Shown: in pieces, positions 45,239-54,800 of the stretch
How positions within the stretch are numbered: the first letter of the stretch is position 1
How the letters are laid out: every line of letters begins with the position of its first letter
NCBI GenBank assembly: GCA_012729765.1
Contig: JAAYCM010000025.1
Location: forward strand, 62,001-126,000
Direction of reading: 5' to 3'
Source of the DNA: Chloroflexota bacterium
GTDB lineage: Bacteria > Chloroflexota > Anaerolineae > Aggregatilineales > Aggregatilineaceae
DNA: 64,000 bases
The notes under the pieces: model-generated
Databases searched by the model: none
The model's input: the letters and a program-made list of their open reading frames with translations, nothing else
What the model was told of the DNA's origin: nothing
Program-made: the position numbers and the translations under genes

Positions 45239-46363
45239 TCACACCTGATGATCGGCCAACACCTTGCGCAGCGCCGCGAGCAGCGCGTCGGTCTGCTGCG
45301 GCGTCCCGGCACTGATGCGGATATGATCTCGCAGACCGGGCTTGTTATAGTACCGCACCAGGACGCCCTCTGCCTCTAACGCGGTGCGCAGATCGGCGGC
45401 GGCCAACCCTTCGACGCGGCACAACACAAAGTTGCTCCGGCTGGGATAGGGCTGCAGGAAGGGAAAAGCCGCCAGCTCGCGTTCCAGGCGCTCCCGCTCG
45501 CTTATGATGCGCTGCACGTTGGCTTGCAGCGCGGGCAGATCTTGCAGCGAGGCCCGCGCCGCCGCATCCGCCGCCACGTTGAGATTATAAGGCTGCTTGA
45601 TTTTCCACAAATGGGCCATCAGGTCGAGCGGGAAGATACCGTAACCGGCGCGCAGCCCGGCCAGCCCGGCCCATTTGCTGAAGGTGCGCAGTACGATCAG
45701 GTTGGGCGTGTGCGGCACGCGCACGGCAAAACTGGCCGTCCCGCTGAACTCGGCATACGCCTCGTCCAGCACGACTACTAACGGCAGCGCCAGCAGCCGG
45801 TCCAGCACGTCGGGCGCGATCAACCCGCCGTCGGGGTTGTTGGGCGAGCATAGGAACAGCAGCCGGGCGTCGTGCTCGTGCGCTGCCGCTTCGATGGCGG
45901 GCACGTCCAGCGAAAAGTCGGCGCGGCGCGGCACCGCGATCATCTGCGCGCCGACCAGCGCCGCGTCGAACTCGTACATGCCGAAGGTGGGCGGGCAGTT
46001 GATCACCCCGTCGCCGGGCGCGATGAACAGCCGCAGGATCAGGTCGATCAGCTCGTCCGCCCCGGCCCCGACCAGGATATGCCCGGCGCTCACGCCGACA
46101 TAGTCTTGCAGCAGCGCGCGCAGTTTGCGCGATTCCGGGTCGGGGTAGATGTTCACCACGCCGCGCAGGTCCGCCAGCGCCGCCAGCGCGCCCGCCGAGG
46201 GGCCGTAGGGGTTCTCGTTGGCGTCCAGCTTGACGATCTCGTTTATGGGGCGGCCCAGGCGCTCGCTGAACACTTCCAGCGAGGCGGTGGGGGTATAGTG
46301 CTCCATCGCCGCGATATCGGGGCGGATACGCACTTTTTCGCGGGTTTGCTGTATCTCGGTCAT
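45239..46363 (-). CDS. hisC: Histidinol-phosphate aminotransferase
   Basis: PLP class II aminotransferase for the seventh step. The 374-aa protein shows LDANENPYGPS near 43, CSPNNPDGGLI near 178, VLDEAYAEFSG near 203 (PLP-contact Asp and Tyr), the PLP-linked Lys in RTFSKWAGLAGLRAGYG near 233, and the C-terminal VRYYNKPGLRDHIRISAGT with the carboxylate-binding Arg. A roughly 20-residue N-terminal extension is present. Confidence 0.95.
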   Translation of the reverse strand: MTEIQQTREKVRIRPDIAAMEHYTPTASLEVFSERLGRPINEIVKLDANENPYGPSAGALAALADLRGVVNIYPDPESRKLRALLQDYVGVSAGHILVGAGADELIDLILRLFIAPGDGVINCPPTFGMYEFDAALVGAQMIAVPRRADFSLDVPAIEAAAHEHDARLLFLCSPNNPDGGLIAPDVLDRLLALPLVVVLDEAYAEFSGTASFAVRVPHTPNLIVLRTFSKWAGLAGLRAGYGIFPLDLMAHLWKIKQPYNLNVAADAAARASLQDLPALQANVQRIISERERLERELAAFPFLQPYPSRSNFVLCRVEGLAAADLRTALEAEGVLVRYYNKPGLRDHIRISAGTPQQTDALLAALRKVLADHQV

Positions 46364-46396
46364 GCTGTCCTCTCCCTCACACGGGCCGCGCCCGCG

Positions 46397-47746
46397 CTAA
46401 CCTCGCCCAATACGCGCTTCGGCGGCGGCGGCGTGCGCGGTCAGGGCCTCGGCGCGCGCCAGGACTGCCGCCGCGCGGCTCAGCTCAGACACGGCAGCCG
46501 GGTCCAGCCCGATCAGACTGGTGATCTTCACGAAGTCGAGCACGTTCAGCGGCGAGGCAAAGCGCGCCGTCCCGCCGGTCGGCATGACGTGGCTCGGCCC
46601 GGCCACGTAGTCGCCCAGCACCTCGAACGATCCTTCGCCCAGGAAGATGCCGCCCGCGTTGCGCACCGCGCCGATCCAGCGCCAGGGATCATCCACCAGC
46701 AGGCACAGATGCTCGGCGGCATATTCGTTCGCCACCTCAAACGCCTGCGGCAGATCGCGCACGATCATGGCCCCGCTGCGGCTGCGCATCGACTGCGCGA
46801 TGATCTCAGCGCGGCTGAGGTCTTCCATCCGGCGTGCGACTTCTGCCGACACTGCCTCGGCCAGCGCCCGGCTGGGCGTCACCAGCAGCGCCGAGGCCAC
46901 CACGTCGTGCTCGGCCTGGGCCAGCAAATCCGCCGCCGCCAGGCCCGGATCGGCGCTCCCATCCGCGATGACCATCGTCTCGGTCGGCCCTGGCAGGCCG
47001 TCGATCCCCACGTCGCCGAAAACCTGCTGCTTGGCGAGCGTCACGAACAGGTTGCCCGGCCCGACGATCTTCGCCACGCGCGGCACAGTCTCGGTGCCAT
47101 AGGCCAGCGCCGCGATCGCCTGCGCCCCGCCGACGCGGATCACCTTGCGGAGGCCGCACACCGCCGCCGCCGCGAGGATCACCGGGGGCACCTGGCCCGT
47201 GCCGCGACCGGGCGGCGTCACCAGCACGATCTGCTCGACACCGGCCACCTGCGCCGGGATGACACTCATCAGCAGCGAAGACGGCAGCGGCGCGGTCCCG
47301 CCCGCAACATACACCCCGACCGAATCCATAGGCCGGACCAACTGCCCCAGCGAGCCTTCCGCTCCGGCATCGATCCAGCCGGTGACGGGCTGCTTACGGT
47401 GGAAGGCTTCGATCCGCCGGGCGGCCAGACGCAGCGCGTCGGCCACGTCCGCCGGAATCTGATCGAGCGCCGCGTCGATCTCGGCTTCGGGCACGGCCAG
47501 ATCGTCCAGGTCCGCCCCGTCGATACGCCGGTTCCAGTCGTACAGCGCGGCGTCGCCCTGCTCGCGCACACTGCGGATGATGCGCGTCACCGCCTCGGCG
47601 GGCATGATCCGCTCCCCGAACAGCTTCTCCAGACTGTCCATGATCCAGGCCGGGACCTCAACCTCGTTCAGCGAGCGGCGCTTGAGCACCGTTGCGCGGG
47701 CCTCGTCCAGATCGTCGAAAATCGGTAGAATCGTGTCGCTGCTCAT
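46397..47746 (-). CDS. hisD: Histidinol dehydrogenase
   Basis: NAD- and Zn-dependent enzyme of the last two steps (histidinol to histidine). The 449-aa length is typical. Motifs: [21 protein letters not shown] near 145, [19 protein letters not shown] near 175, [29 protein letters not shown] near 262 (Zn and catalytic His/Glu), [13 protein letters not shown] near 358, and [20 protein letters not shown] near 395. ATG overlaps the hisG stop by four bases. Confidence 0.96.
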   Translation of the reverse strand: MSSDTILPIFDDLDEARATVLKRRSLNEVEVPAWIMDSLEKLFGERIMPAEAVTRIIRSVREQGDAALYDWNRRIDGADLDDLAVPEAEIDAALDQIPADVADALRLAARRIEAFHRKQPVTGWIDAGAEGSLGQLVRPMDSVGVYVAGGTAPLPSSLLMSVIPAQVAGVEQIVLVTPPGRGTGQVPPVILAAAAVCGLRKVIRVGGAQAIAALAYGTETVPRVAKIVGPGNLFVTLAKQQVFGDVGIDGLPGPTETMVIADGSADPGLAAADLLAQAEHDVVASALLVTPSRALAEAVSAEVARRMEDLSRAEIIAQSMRSRSGAMIVRDLPQAFEVANEYAAEHLCLLVDDPWRWIGAVRNAGGIFLGEGSFEVLGDYVAGPSHVMPTGGTARFASPLNVLDFVKITSLIGLDPAAVSELSRAAAVLARAEALTAHAAAAEARIGRG

Positions 47747-48756
47747 CCCTGGTTTGACTCCTCGGTGTTCAGCTCGGCTAACAGCCGCTGGTAGCGCTCT
47801 GGCAGTTCCTCAAAAATATACGTCACCGGCGTGACGACCACGCCGCTCCCCCCGATGGCGCGTATCTGGCGGATCGCGTCATACAGCTTGTGATGCGAGA
47901 CGACCAGGTTGATCGCCCACCAGTGCGAGCGGATCTCGCGCGTCATCATCGGCGCGAAGGTTGGCCCCTGCAGCCCGCCCAGGTCCGGCTGGCTGTAGAT
48001 GCGCTGGCGCAGATCGTCGGCGTGCTCGCCGCGAATATTGGCGAAGATCATATACTGGCCCCGCGCGCGCATATGCGCTTCGACGAATTCGAGCATCTGC
48101 CGGGTGACGGCCAGCACGTCGGGCCGGGATTCCAGCGCCGCCCGGCTGCCGATCAAAATCGCCTGCGAGTTGAGGATGGTTCCCCCATCCAGCGGTCGCA
48201 GGCGATTCTCGCGCAGCGTGGTGCCGGTGCTGGTGATATCGGCGATGAAGTCGGCATAGCCGATGGTCGGGGCCGATTCCAGCGCGCCGTCGGAACTGAC
48301 GATGCGCACATTCGCGACGCCCGCATCGCGCAGGAAGCGTTCGACCGAGGCCGTATACTTGGTCGCGACGCGCAGCGGTTGGAGCGCCGTCCGGCGCGCG
48401 AGATCGGGCACGGTGCGCACATCGTCCCAGTCGTCGGGCACGGCCACCACCAGCGAACACTCGCCATAGCCCAGCCCCTCGTGGATCACGATCACGGCTT
48501 CGGGGCGGTCGTGGAGCGTCTCGGCCAGCGCGTCATAGCCGGTGATGCCGAGATCGACATCGCCCGCCGCCACGCTGATCGGGATATCGCGCGCCCGCTG
48601 GAACAGCACCAGCACGCCCGGCAGCTCCGGGATGGTGGCGCTGTACTGGCGCGGATTGGTCTTGTTGACACGCAGCCCGCATCCGGCCAGGAAGCCGAGC
48701 GTCTCGTCTTCCATGCGGCCCTTGCTCGGCAGCGCGATGCGCACCTGTTCTTGCAT
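47743..48756 (-). CDS. hisG: ATP phosphoribosyltransferase, long form
   Basis: Committed, feedback-regulated first step (PRPP plus ATP). The 337-aa protein belongs to the long HisG class: catalytic domains [17 protein letters not shown] near 6 and [18 protein letters not shown] near 56, the PRPP loop [15 protein letters not shown] near 175, and a C-terminal ACT-like regulatory domain (about 235-330) that normally binds histidine, making HisZ unnecessary. ATG with an AGGAG site; the upstream open frame runs into the attenuator. It is the first structural gene after the leader and terminator. Confidence 0.95.
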   Translation of the reverse strand: MQEQVRIALPSKGRMEDETLGFLAGCGLRVNKTNPRQYSATIPELPGVLVLFQRARDIPISVAAGDVDLGITGYDALAETLHDRPEAVIVIHEGLGYGECSLVVAVPDDWDDVRTVPDLARRTALQPLRVATKYTASVERFLRDAGVANVRIVSSDGALESAPTIGYADFIADITSTGTTLRENRLRPLDGGTILNSQAILIGSRAALESRPDVLAVTRQMLEFVEAHMRARGQYMIFANIRGEHADDLRQRIYSQPDLGGLQGPTFAPMMTREIRSHWWAINLVVSHHKLYDAIRQIRAIGGSGVVVTPVTYIFEELPERYQRLLAELNTEESNQG

Positions 48757-48805
48757 GATCACTCTCCTGGGCGGCACAGCGCCCGGCCCTGCTGTAGAAA
48801 CCAAA

Positions 48806-48833
48806 AACGCCCCCCGGCAGACCGAGGGGCGTT
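48806..48833 (-). terminator. Attenuator terminator of the his operon
   Basis: AACGCCCC/GGGGCGTT (8 bp) extended by TCGG/CCGG on a TCTG loop, followed by a T-run on the minus strand. Located between the leader ORF and hisG. A second AACGCCCC inside the leader ORF (48905-48898) can compete for the terminator 3' arm. Confidence 0.88.
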
Positions 48834-48869
48834 AGAATGCACAAAAACGGTTTAGTCGCTCAGGCGCAC

Positions 48870-48947
48870 CTACACTCCACCACCGGGCCGGAAGCCAGGG
48901 GCGTTCTCGTGATGATGGTGAGCGTGGGTGTGCGTTCCTGATAGCAT
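48870..48947 (-). CDS. hisL: His-rich leader peptide of the histidine operon
   Basis: A 25-codon ORF starting ATG and ending TAG. It encodes His at positions 6, 8 and 10-13, six of eight codons in a row being His apart from Thr7 and Ala9. It lies between a consensus promoter and the intrinsic terminator before hisG. The predicted transcription start coincides with the ATG (seven bases from the -10), so the leader mRNA is probably leaderless and lacks a ribosome site. The His-codon segment ACGCTCACC can pair with the GGTGGAGTGT segment at the end of the ORF, as expected of a 1:2 stem. Ribosome stalling at His codons when charged tRNA-His is scarce would free that segment and prevent termination. 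Confidence 0.88.
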   Translation of the reverse strand: MLSGTHTHAHHHHENAPGFRPGGGV

Positions 48948-48954
48948 GCCGTCC

Positions 48955-48983
48955 AGTATAACGAGCGCGATCGCGGCTGTCAA
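48955..48983 (-). promoter_or_regulatory. Consensus promoter of the his operon
   Basis: Minus strand perfect TTGACA, 17-bp spacer, TATACT. Only seven bases separate the -10 from the hisL ATG. Confidence 0.8.
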
Positions 48984-49093
48984 TGCGACACTTTACACAA
49001 ACGCGCGCGGCACGCTGGCCCGGAAAAGGATAAAATGGGCGTGTTGCGAGCAAGCCGTTGGGCGATGTGGCTGCATGGACGGAGAGTGAAGGC

Positions 49094-49999
49094 TTGAAAC
49101 CAGCATTGATTGTGCACGGCGGCGCGTGGAAGATCGCGCCTGAGACGCACGCCGCTCACCTGCGTGGGACGCGCGCCGCCGCCGAAGCGGGCTGGAACAT
49201 CCTGGGCGCGGGCGGCTCCGCGCTGGACGCCGTCGAGATGGCGGTGAGCGTGATGGAAGACGATCCCACCTTCGACGCGGGCGTGGGCAGCGTGCTCAAC
49301 TGCGTGGGCGATATCGAGCTGGACGCGATCATCATGGACGGGCGCACGCTGGCGCTGGGCGCGGTCGCGGCGGTGCGCAACATCCCCAACCCGGTCCGGC
49401 TGGCGCGGGTGATCATGGAAGACACCTACCATACGCTCCTGGTGGGCGACGGTGCGCGCCGTTTCGCCGAGCAGAAAGGGATGCGGCTCTGCGCCCAGGC
49501 CGAGCTGACCGTCCCGCGCGAGGTCGAGCGCTACCGCCGCCTGCAAGAAATCCCCAACTACCACCCCGCCGACGAGTTCACCCCCAACCCGATGGACACG
49601 GTCGGCGCGGTCGCTATCGACGCCAGCGGCAACGTCGCGGCGGCCACCTCAACCGGCGGCGTGCACTTCAAGCTGCCGGGCCGTGTGGGCGATTCGCCGC
49701 TGGTTGGGTCGGGCGCGTATGCCGACAACGAAACCGGCGCGGCTTCGACCACCGGGCACGGCGAAAATATCATGCGCGTGGTGCTCTCCAAAACCGCGAC
49801 CGATGCCCTGGCGCACGGGATGGACGTCCAGGCCGCCGCCGATTACGCGATCGCGTACCTGCACCGGCGCGTGGGCGGCTATGGCGGGATCATCGTCGTG
49901 GATCGCGCGGGCAACACCGCCTTCGCCTACAACACGCCGCATATGGCGGTCGCGTGGACTGATGCGCAGGGCGCGATTCATGCCCAGATCATGCGGTGA
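49094..49999 (+). CDS. Isoaspartyl peptidase/L-asparaginase (Ntn hydrolase)
   Basis: A 301-aa plant-type asparaginase/isoaspartyl dipeptidase that self-cleaves at a catalytic threonine. It opens IVHGGAWKI, has NAEXG-like ALDAVEMAVSVMEDDPTFDAGVGSVLN near 44, the cleavage site MDTVGAVAID with nucleophile Thr169, then SNVAAATSTGG-type GNVAAATSTGG near 178 and GRVGDSPLVGSGAYAD near 196. Function: hydrolysis of beta-aspartyl dipeptides and asparagine. TTG 49094 is chosen for its GGAGAGTGAAGG upstream; a TTG 12 codons earlier is possible. Divergent from the his operon. Confidence 0.9.
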   Translation: MKPALIVHGGAWKIAPETHAAHLRGTRAAAEAGWNILGAGGSALDAVEMAVSVMEDDPTFDAGVGSVLNCVGDIELDAIIMDGRTLALGAVAAVRNIPNPVRLARVIMEDTYHTLLVGDGARRFAEQKGMRLCAQAELTVPREVERYRRLQEIPNYHPADEFTPNPMDTVGAVAIDASGNVAAATSTGGVHFKLPGRVGDSPLVGSGAYADNETGAASTTGHGENIMRVVLSKTATDALAHGMDVQAAADYAIAYLHRRVGGYGGIIVVDRAGNTAFAYNTPHMAVAWTDAQGAIHAQIMR

Positions 50000-50008
50000 G
50001 GCACAGCG

Positions 50009-50875
50009 ATGACACGCCGAATGTTATTCTCAATCATTCTCAGTTTGCTGGCGCTGGCCCTGCCGGGCTGCGGCTTGCTGGAAGACCCGCCGCCGACCGT
50101 GACGCCGATCATCGTCACCGCCACCGACCCGGTCCCGATCGTGCCGATCGTCGCCACCGAGACGCCGGGACCGACCGCCGTCGTCGCTGTGACCGATGTC
50201 AGCCTGCTGCCGACGCAAGGCCCGCGCACGGAGACCCCGACGCCGCACGCGCCGGCCACCAACACGCCGACCTTCACCCCAACCGCAACCGATACGCCGG
50301 TCACGCCGGGTGCAGCGGCCTTCGCGCCGGTGGGCAGCGTGCCCGGCACGGCCCAGGCCGCCGCCGAAGGCGGAGTCAGCGCCCCGACCGGCTGCGCCGG
50401 GATGCCGCAGGGCGCGTTCGCCGCCGCCTATCAGGGCGACAGCACGATCCAGGCGGCGCTGGGCTGCGCGCTGGCCGGGGGAACGGGGGCCGTTGGCAGC
50501 GCCTACCAGCCCTTCCAGAACGGGATGATGATCTGGCTGGCGTCGCTGGGCACGCAGCCCCAGCCGGTGATCTATGTGCTCTACAACAACGGCACCTACC
50601 AGCGCTTCAACGATACGTTTGTGGAAGGCGTCGATCCGGCCAGCAGTGGGGCCGCGCCGCCCGGTGGCCTGCTGGAGCCGGTGCGCGGCTTTGGTAAGGT
50701 GTGGCGCAGCAATCCCGGCGTGCGGGATGGTCTGGGTTGGGCGACGGCGGGCGAGTCGGCGGATTCGGCCCAGGTGCAGATGTTCGAGCGCGGCGAAATG
50801 CTGAGCAGCTCCGCCGCCGGGCAGGTGTATATCCTGGTCACGGGCGCGCCGGGCACCTGGACTGCGCGCCGCTGA
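50009..50875 (+). CDS. Putative lipoprotein with Thr/Pro-rich linker
   Basis: A 288-aa protein with a lipoprotein signal: basic start MTRRM, hydrophobic core, lipobox LPGC near 20, so probably lipid-anchored by Lgt (also in this window). A long Thr/Pro linker (about 28-95) with TPT-type units precedes a soluble C-terminal domain (about 105-288). That domain has repeated GxA/QPF motifs such as YQPFQNGMMIW near 172 and RFNDTFVEGVDP near 200, and resembles LGFP-like wall-associated modules. No catalytic residues recognised. ATG with GAGG seven bases upstream, 9 bp after the peptidase gene. Confidence 0.75.
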   Translation: MTRRMLFSIILSLLALALPGCGLLEDPPPTVTPIIVTATDPVPIVPIVATETPGPTAVVAVTDVSLLPTQGPRTETPTPHAPATNTPTFTPTATDTPVTPGAAAFAPVGSVPGTAQAAAEGGVSAPTGCAGMPQGAFAAAYQGDSTIQAALGCALAGGTGAVGSAYQPFQNGMMIWLASLGTQPQPVIYVLYNNGTYQRFNDTFVEGVDPASSGAAPPGGLLEPVRGFGKVWRSNPGVRDGLGWATAGESADSAQVQMFERGEMLSSSAAGQVYILVTGAPGTWTARR

Positions 50876-50878
50876 CGG

Positions 50879-52861
50879 CTACCCGTCCAGCGGAATATCC
50901 CAGCCCTGCGCCAGGTAGGCTCCCTGCGCGTCCAGCACTTCGACCGTGTCCGGTTCGCCATCGGCCAGCGTATACATCCCTACGCGCAGCGTCACGGCTT
51001 CGGGCGGCAGGACCAGATCGACCCACAGGTAGAGCGTATCCCCGGCGCGCCAATACTGCCCCGCCCAGCTAAAGCGGTCGTGCTGGGCGAGACGCTGCCC
51101 GCCCGCATCCAGGGCGTGCACCGTCACCTGTGGCGTCACCGCGACCGGGCCGCCCAGTTCCCAGCGCAGCAGCACGCCATCCGCCCGCACGGCATAACCG
51201 GTCAGGTGCGCGTCGTTGGCAAAGCGCACCGGCTCGATCGCGCTCACGTCCGCCCACGCGCCCGGCACGGCCTCGCGCAGCACCAGCGGCGCTTCACCGG
51301 GCCGCAGCGCGAACACGTCCAGCGCCCCGGCCTGGCAGTCCGATCCTGTGCACAGCCGGAGATCGGGCACGGGCGCGATCAGCAGCAGCGCGTCACCTGC
51401 CGGGATCACGGCGGTCTGTGTCCCGTTGGCGAAGCGCACCGACGGCAGCGGGTCGAGCAGCACGCCCCACACCGCCGGGACCTCGTCCACCGGCGCGACC
51501 TCGCCCACGCTGACCACAATCACATCCGCCGGATCGCGTGCCAGCAGCGCCGCGCGCGCCTCAAGGAGGTAATGCAGCGGTGTCCCGAAGCCGCCCGGCG
51601 TGGCGTGCGCGTCCACGAAGCGCAGAAGCTGCACGACCAGCCCGACTTGCAGCCCGGCGATCACGATCAGCCCCGCCGCCCCGACCGCGCGCAGCCCGCG
51701 CCCGGATCGTGCCCACAGCGCCGCGCCGCCCGCGCCCAGCGCCAGATAGGCTGCTGGCATCAGCGGGATCATGTAGTGTGGCGCGACCTCGACCCATTCC
51801 CAGGTATAGGCCAGCACAGGCACGATCAGCCACGCCACCAGCACCAGATCGGGTGACGTGCGCGCCCGGCCCCGGCGCAGCGCCCGGCCCGCCAGCCAGA
51901 CCGCCGCCGCTGCCACCCCCACCGGGATCAGGTCGAGCAGCGGGTAGACATCCGGCACGGTGTCGAGATAGCGCTCGAACTGCTGCGGCCCGGCCAGGGC
52001 GTGAATCTCCGTTCCGGCGATCGTCAGGCGCGCGTGATCGAGTGCGGTCGTGCTGATTGCGCGGGTGCGCTCCCCGCCGGAATCCAGCCCGGTGCGCAGC
52101 GTATCGAGCGTGAGCAGATCGGCGCGCCACGCCCCCACCAGCGCCGGAACCAGCGTCAGCGCGGCCAGCAGCAGCCCGATCGCCGTGTGCCGCCATGGGA
52201 GCCGCCGCGCCCACAGCGCCAGCATGATCACGCTGAGCGGGACGAGCACAAACGCCCCGTAATGAATCTGTACCGCCAGCGCCAGCAGCGGCCAGTGAAG
52301 CCAGTGCGCCCAGGTCCGGCGCTCGCCAAAGGCCAGCAGTCCCGTGAACACGACCGCCACGACAAACGGCGGCAGCAAATCCTGCGCCCAGATTTTGCGC
52401 GAGTAGATTACCGCCCAGGGGCCGACCGCGTAGAGCAGCGCCGCCAGCACCGCCACGACCGGGCCATAGTAGCGCCGCGCCAGCCGCCACGTCAGCGCCA
52501 CCGCGATCACGTTCAGCGCGCCGACGAACAGCGTGGCCGGGATCGGGCTGCTGCCCAGGGTGTAGGGGATCGCCATCAGGTAGACATTGATCGGGGGGTT
52601 GGGCACGCCGACCGACGAGGCGATGCCCAGCAGCGGCAGATCGCGCCCCTGGGCCAGGTCCAGCGCGAGCTGCGAGAGGTTGGCCTCGTCGCGCTTGAAT
52701 TCGGTAATGCCGGGTGCGCCAAGCCGCAGCGCCGCTGCCAGCAGCAGAATCGCGACCAGCAGCGGGCGCTCCCACCGTTGGCGCGGCATGACAACCGGAT
52801 GAATCACAGGGAAATCGTCCTTGGGTTGGGTGGCGGAAGAGGTAGCCGGGCGAGAAGACAC
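50879..52861 (-). CDS. GT39/PMT-like membrane glycosyltransferase
   Basis: A 660-aa polytopic membrane protein of the GT-C superfamily, with 10-12 hydrophobic helices to about residue 420. It has the conserved first-loop acidic motif FKRDEANLSQLALDLAQG near 52 and a large extracytoplasmic C-terminal domain (about 430-660). Such enzymes move sugars from polyprenyl-phosphate donors to lipids or proteins outside the membrane. The GTG start abuts repeat copy 3. A second GTG 18 codons later has an AAGGA site and may be the true start. Specific acceptor unknown. Confidence 0.8.
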   Translation of the reverse strand: MSSRPATSSATQPKDDFPVIHPVVMPRQRWERPLLVAILLLAAALRLGAPGITEFKRDEANLSQLALDLAQGRDLPLLGIASSVGVPNPPINVYLMAIPYTLGSSPIPATLFVGALNVIAVALTWRLARRYYGPVVAVLAALLYAVGPWAVIYSRKIWAQDLLPPFVVAVVFTGLLAFGERRTWAHWLHWPLLALAVQIHYGAFVLVPLSVIMLALWARRLPWRHTAIGLLLAALTLVPALVGAWRADLLTLDTLRTGLDSGGERTRAISTTALDHARLTIAGTEIHALAGPQQFERYLDTVPDVYPLLDLIPVGVAAAAVWLAGRALRRGRARTSPDLVLVAWLIVPVLAYTWEWVEVAPHYMIPLMPAAYLALGAGGAALWARSGRGLRAVGAAGLIVIAGLQVGLVVQLLRFVDAHATPGGFGTPLHYLLEARAALLARDPADVIVVSVGEVAPVDEVPAVWGVLLDPLPSVRFANGTQTAVIPAGDALLLIAPVPDLRLCTGSDCQAGALDVFALRPGEAPLVLREAVPGAWADVSAIEPVRFANDAHLTGYAVRADGVLLRWELGGPVAVTPQVTVHALDAGGQRLAQHDRFSWAGQYWRAGDTLYLWVDLVLPPEAVTLRVGMYTLADGEPDTVEVLDAQGAYLAQGWDIPLDG

Positions 52862-52980
52862 CTGCCCCCCTCCCTAAATCCCTCCCCCACAAGGAGAGCG
52901 GGACTTGAAAGCCGCAGCTTTGCACCCCTTCCCTCCGTGAAACGTGGGGGAAGGGGCCGGGGGATGGGGGGCATAAGCCG
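52862..52980 (-). repeat. Foldable interspersed repeat, copy 3 (about 119 bp, diverged)
   Basis: Read on the minus strand it matches copies 1 and 2: TTATGCCCCCCATCC, CCCCTTCCCCC, a GAGGGAAGGGG arm, then CCTTGTGGGGGAGGGATTTAGG. The right terminal repeat is missing. Directly follows the stop of the PHP-AlbA gene on the same strand and supplies the region before the glycosyltransferase gene. Confidence 0.7.
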
Positions 52981-54738
52981 CTAGTCTTCCAAATCTTCCT
53001 CGGCGGCGAACGCCTGCCAGGGGCCGTGCATCCCGTCGAAGGTGACGCCATAGTAGACGCGCAGCGAGCCGTCATCACGCTGGACGAGATCGTAACGCAT
53101 CGCCCCGCCGCGCTTGTAGCGCTTCAGCAGCCCGACGTCGCCGTGCCACTCGACCAGATCGGGATGGACCGGGTTCGACTCCTTCTCGGTGATGGCGTAG
53201 TGCCACAGGCGGCGCGCCGAGGAGCGCGTCACGTTCTTGACCACGTTGCCGTTGCGCAGGTCGCGCATCATGTGATATTTAACGCCCTTGCGCTGCTCCG
53301 TCTCCAGAATCTCGACACCGGTGCGCGGCGCGTCGATCTTGTTCGGCGCGGCCTGCGGGGCCTCGATCGGGGGCGCGGGCTGGGTGCCATCCGGCTCCGG
53401 CACGTCGTCCGGCACCGGCACGGGCGCGGTTTTGCCCATGCCGAGCATCACCAACTGGACGATCTCGTCGCGCACGGCCAGGCTGGTTTCGGCCTCGTCG
53501 CGGACATAAATCTTGTTGTCGTCGATGGCGTAGGGGGGATCGTCGCCGCGCGGCACCTGAAGGCGGATAACGGTCTTGCCCATTGTCTCCAGCGCATCGA
53601 TATCGACTTCGAGCGGCGGCGTGATCTTCTGCTCGATCTCGGTGTGCAGCGCCTCAACCGACTCGCTGACGCTGCGCACGCCAATGGGTGGCTCGCTCTT
53701 CTTGGCGCTTACCCCGACATAAATCGTGCCGCCGTTGGTGTTGGCAAAGGCGCATACGTCCGCGATCACGCTGAAGAGCCGCCCGCCGCGCCGTGTCAGA
53801 TTCTCGTGGAAGGCCTGCACGATGCTCGGTCCTTCTTCGCGCGCCGCCTGGACATGATCGTAGGGATCGTGGCTGGCGCGATAGGGGCGGCTGCGGGCGA
53901 AGTCTGTGCTCTGGAACATGCTCAGCAGCGCCTGAAACGAGCGCTCCGGCAGCAGCACCTCGGTAATCCGGTCGCCCACGCCCAGGTTTTTGGCGTTGCG
54001 CGGATCGATCAGCAGGCGGTGCGCATCGGACCCCTGGATCACGCGCATCCGGCGCGGGTATTCGGGCTTGGTGCCGTCGAAGAAGCGCGCCGTGCTCTTG
54101 CGCCCCTTGCGATCCAGATCGGTCACTTCGAGCGCGTGCAGGTAGGGGTCCTGGGTATAGGCGATCTTCGTCTGCCCGCCGAAATCGAAGCCGCGCATCG
54201 CCACGCCATGACTCGAATTGGCATGCGCCGCGAACACGATCCCGCCCGACTGGTTGATCACACGGTAGGCGGTCAGCACATCGGATGACGCCCCGACATT
54301 CGACGTGCCCTGATCGAGCACTTCGGGCGGAATGTTCAGGCTGAGCAGAATGTGTTCGAGCTGGCGGACCGGCGTTTGGGGAGAAAAAATGCCGATGATG
54401 TGGAAGCCAAAGGTCGCCGTAAACTCGAAGCCCGGCAGCACCAGAATCTTGCTGAGCAGCCGCCGGTATTCGGCCAGATTGCGCTTCTCATCGCCCTGAA
54501 TCCGGCCCAGGCGCTCCAGATATTCCAGCTTGGCGATCTCGTCCATCATCGCCCGATAGCCGGACACCGTGTTGTGATCGGTAAAGGCGACGATATCCAG
54601 GCCCCGGTGCTCGGCCTGGCGCAGGATATCGAGATAGGTTACACCCGGCTCCTGATAATCGTTGGAGCCAGGGGTGTGCAGATGCAGGTCCATGCGGAAC
54701 CACTGCATCTTAGCAGAACGTCGTGATTTTGTTGACAC
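52981..54738 (-). CDS. PHP phosphoesterase fused to an AlbA_2/Schlafen-like domain
   Basis: A 585-aa soluble protein. The N-terminal PHP domain (about 12-260) has metal-binding DLHLHTPGS (His19, His21), FTDHNTVSG (Asp54, His55), [17 protein letters not shown] near 110 and a late IQGSDAHRL near 235. This is followed by an AlbA_2-type divergent nucleic-acid-binding module (about 300-425, [26 protein letters not shown] and [15 protein letters not shown]). A C-terminal helical/beta region of unknown type (about 470-585) ends in an acidic tail. The combination suggests a nucleic-acid or nucleotide phosphoesterase. GTG start with GAGAGGG. Confidence 0.82.
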   Translation of the reverse strand: MSTKSRRSAKMQWFRMDLHLHTPGSNDYQEPGVTYLDILRQAEHRGLDIVAFTDHNTVSGYRAMMDEIAKLEYLERLGRIQGDEKRNLAEYRRLLSKILVLPGFEFTATFGFHIIGIFSPQTPVRQLEHILLSLNIPPEVLDQGTSNVGASSDVLTAYRVINQSGGIVFAAHANSSHGVAMRGFDFGGQTKIAYTQDPYLHALEVTDLDRKGRKSTARFFDGTKPEYPRRMRVIQGSDAHRLLIDPRNAKNLGVGDRITEVLLPERSFQALLSMFQSTDFARSRPYRASHDPYDHVQAAREEGPSIVQAFHENLTRRGGRLFSVIADVCAFANTNGGTIYVGVSAKKSEPPIGVRSVSESVEALHTEIEQKITPPLEVDIDALETMGKTVIRLQVPRGDDPPYAIDDNKIYVRDEAETSLAVRDEIVQLVMLGMGKTAPVPVPDDVPEPDGTQPAPPIEAPQAAPNKIDAPRTGVEILETEQRKGVKYHMMRDLRNGNVVKNVTRSSARRLWHYAITEKESNPVHPDLVEWHGDVGLLKRYKRGGAMRYDLVQRDDGSLRVYYGVTFDGMHGPWQAFAAEEDLED

Positions 54739-54800
54739 TAGGCCCTCTCTCAGTCATGACTCAAAACTCAATACCGCGTATTGACTTTGAGGAGGCCGCG

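Noticed and set aside
48806-48983. T-box riboswitch before hisG
   Set aside because: No T-box 14-nt motif, no specifier stem, and the leader is too short. A His-codon leader ORF plus terminator explains it better.
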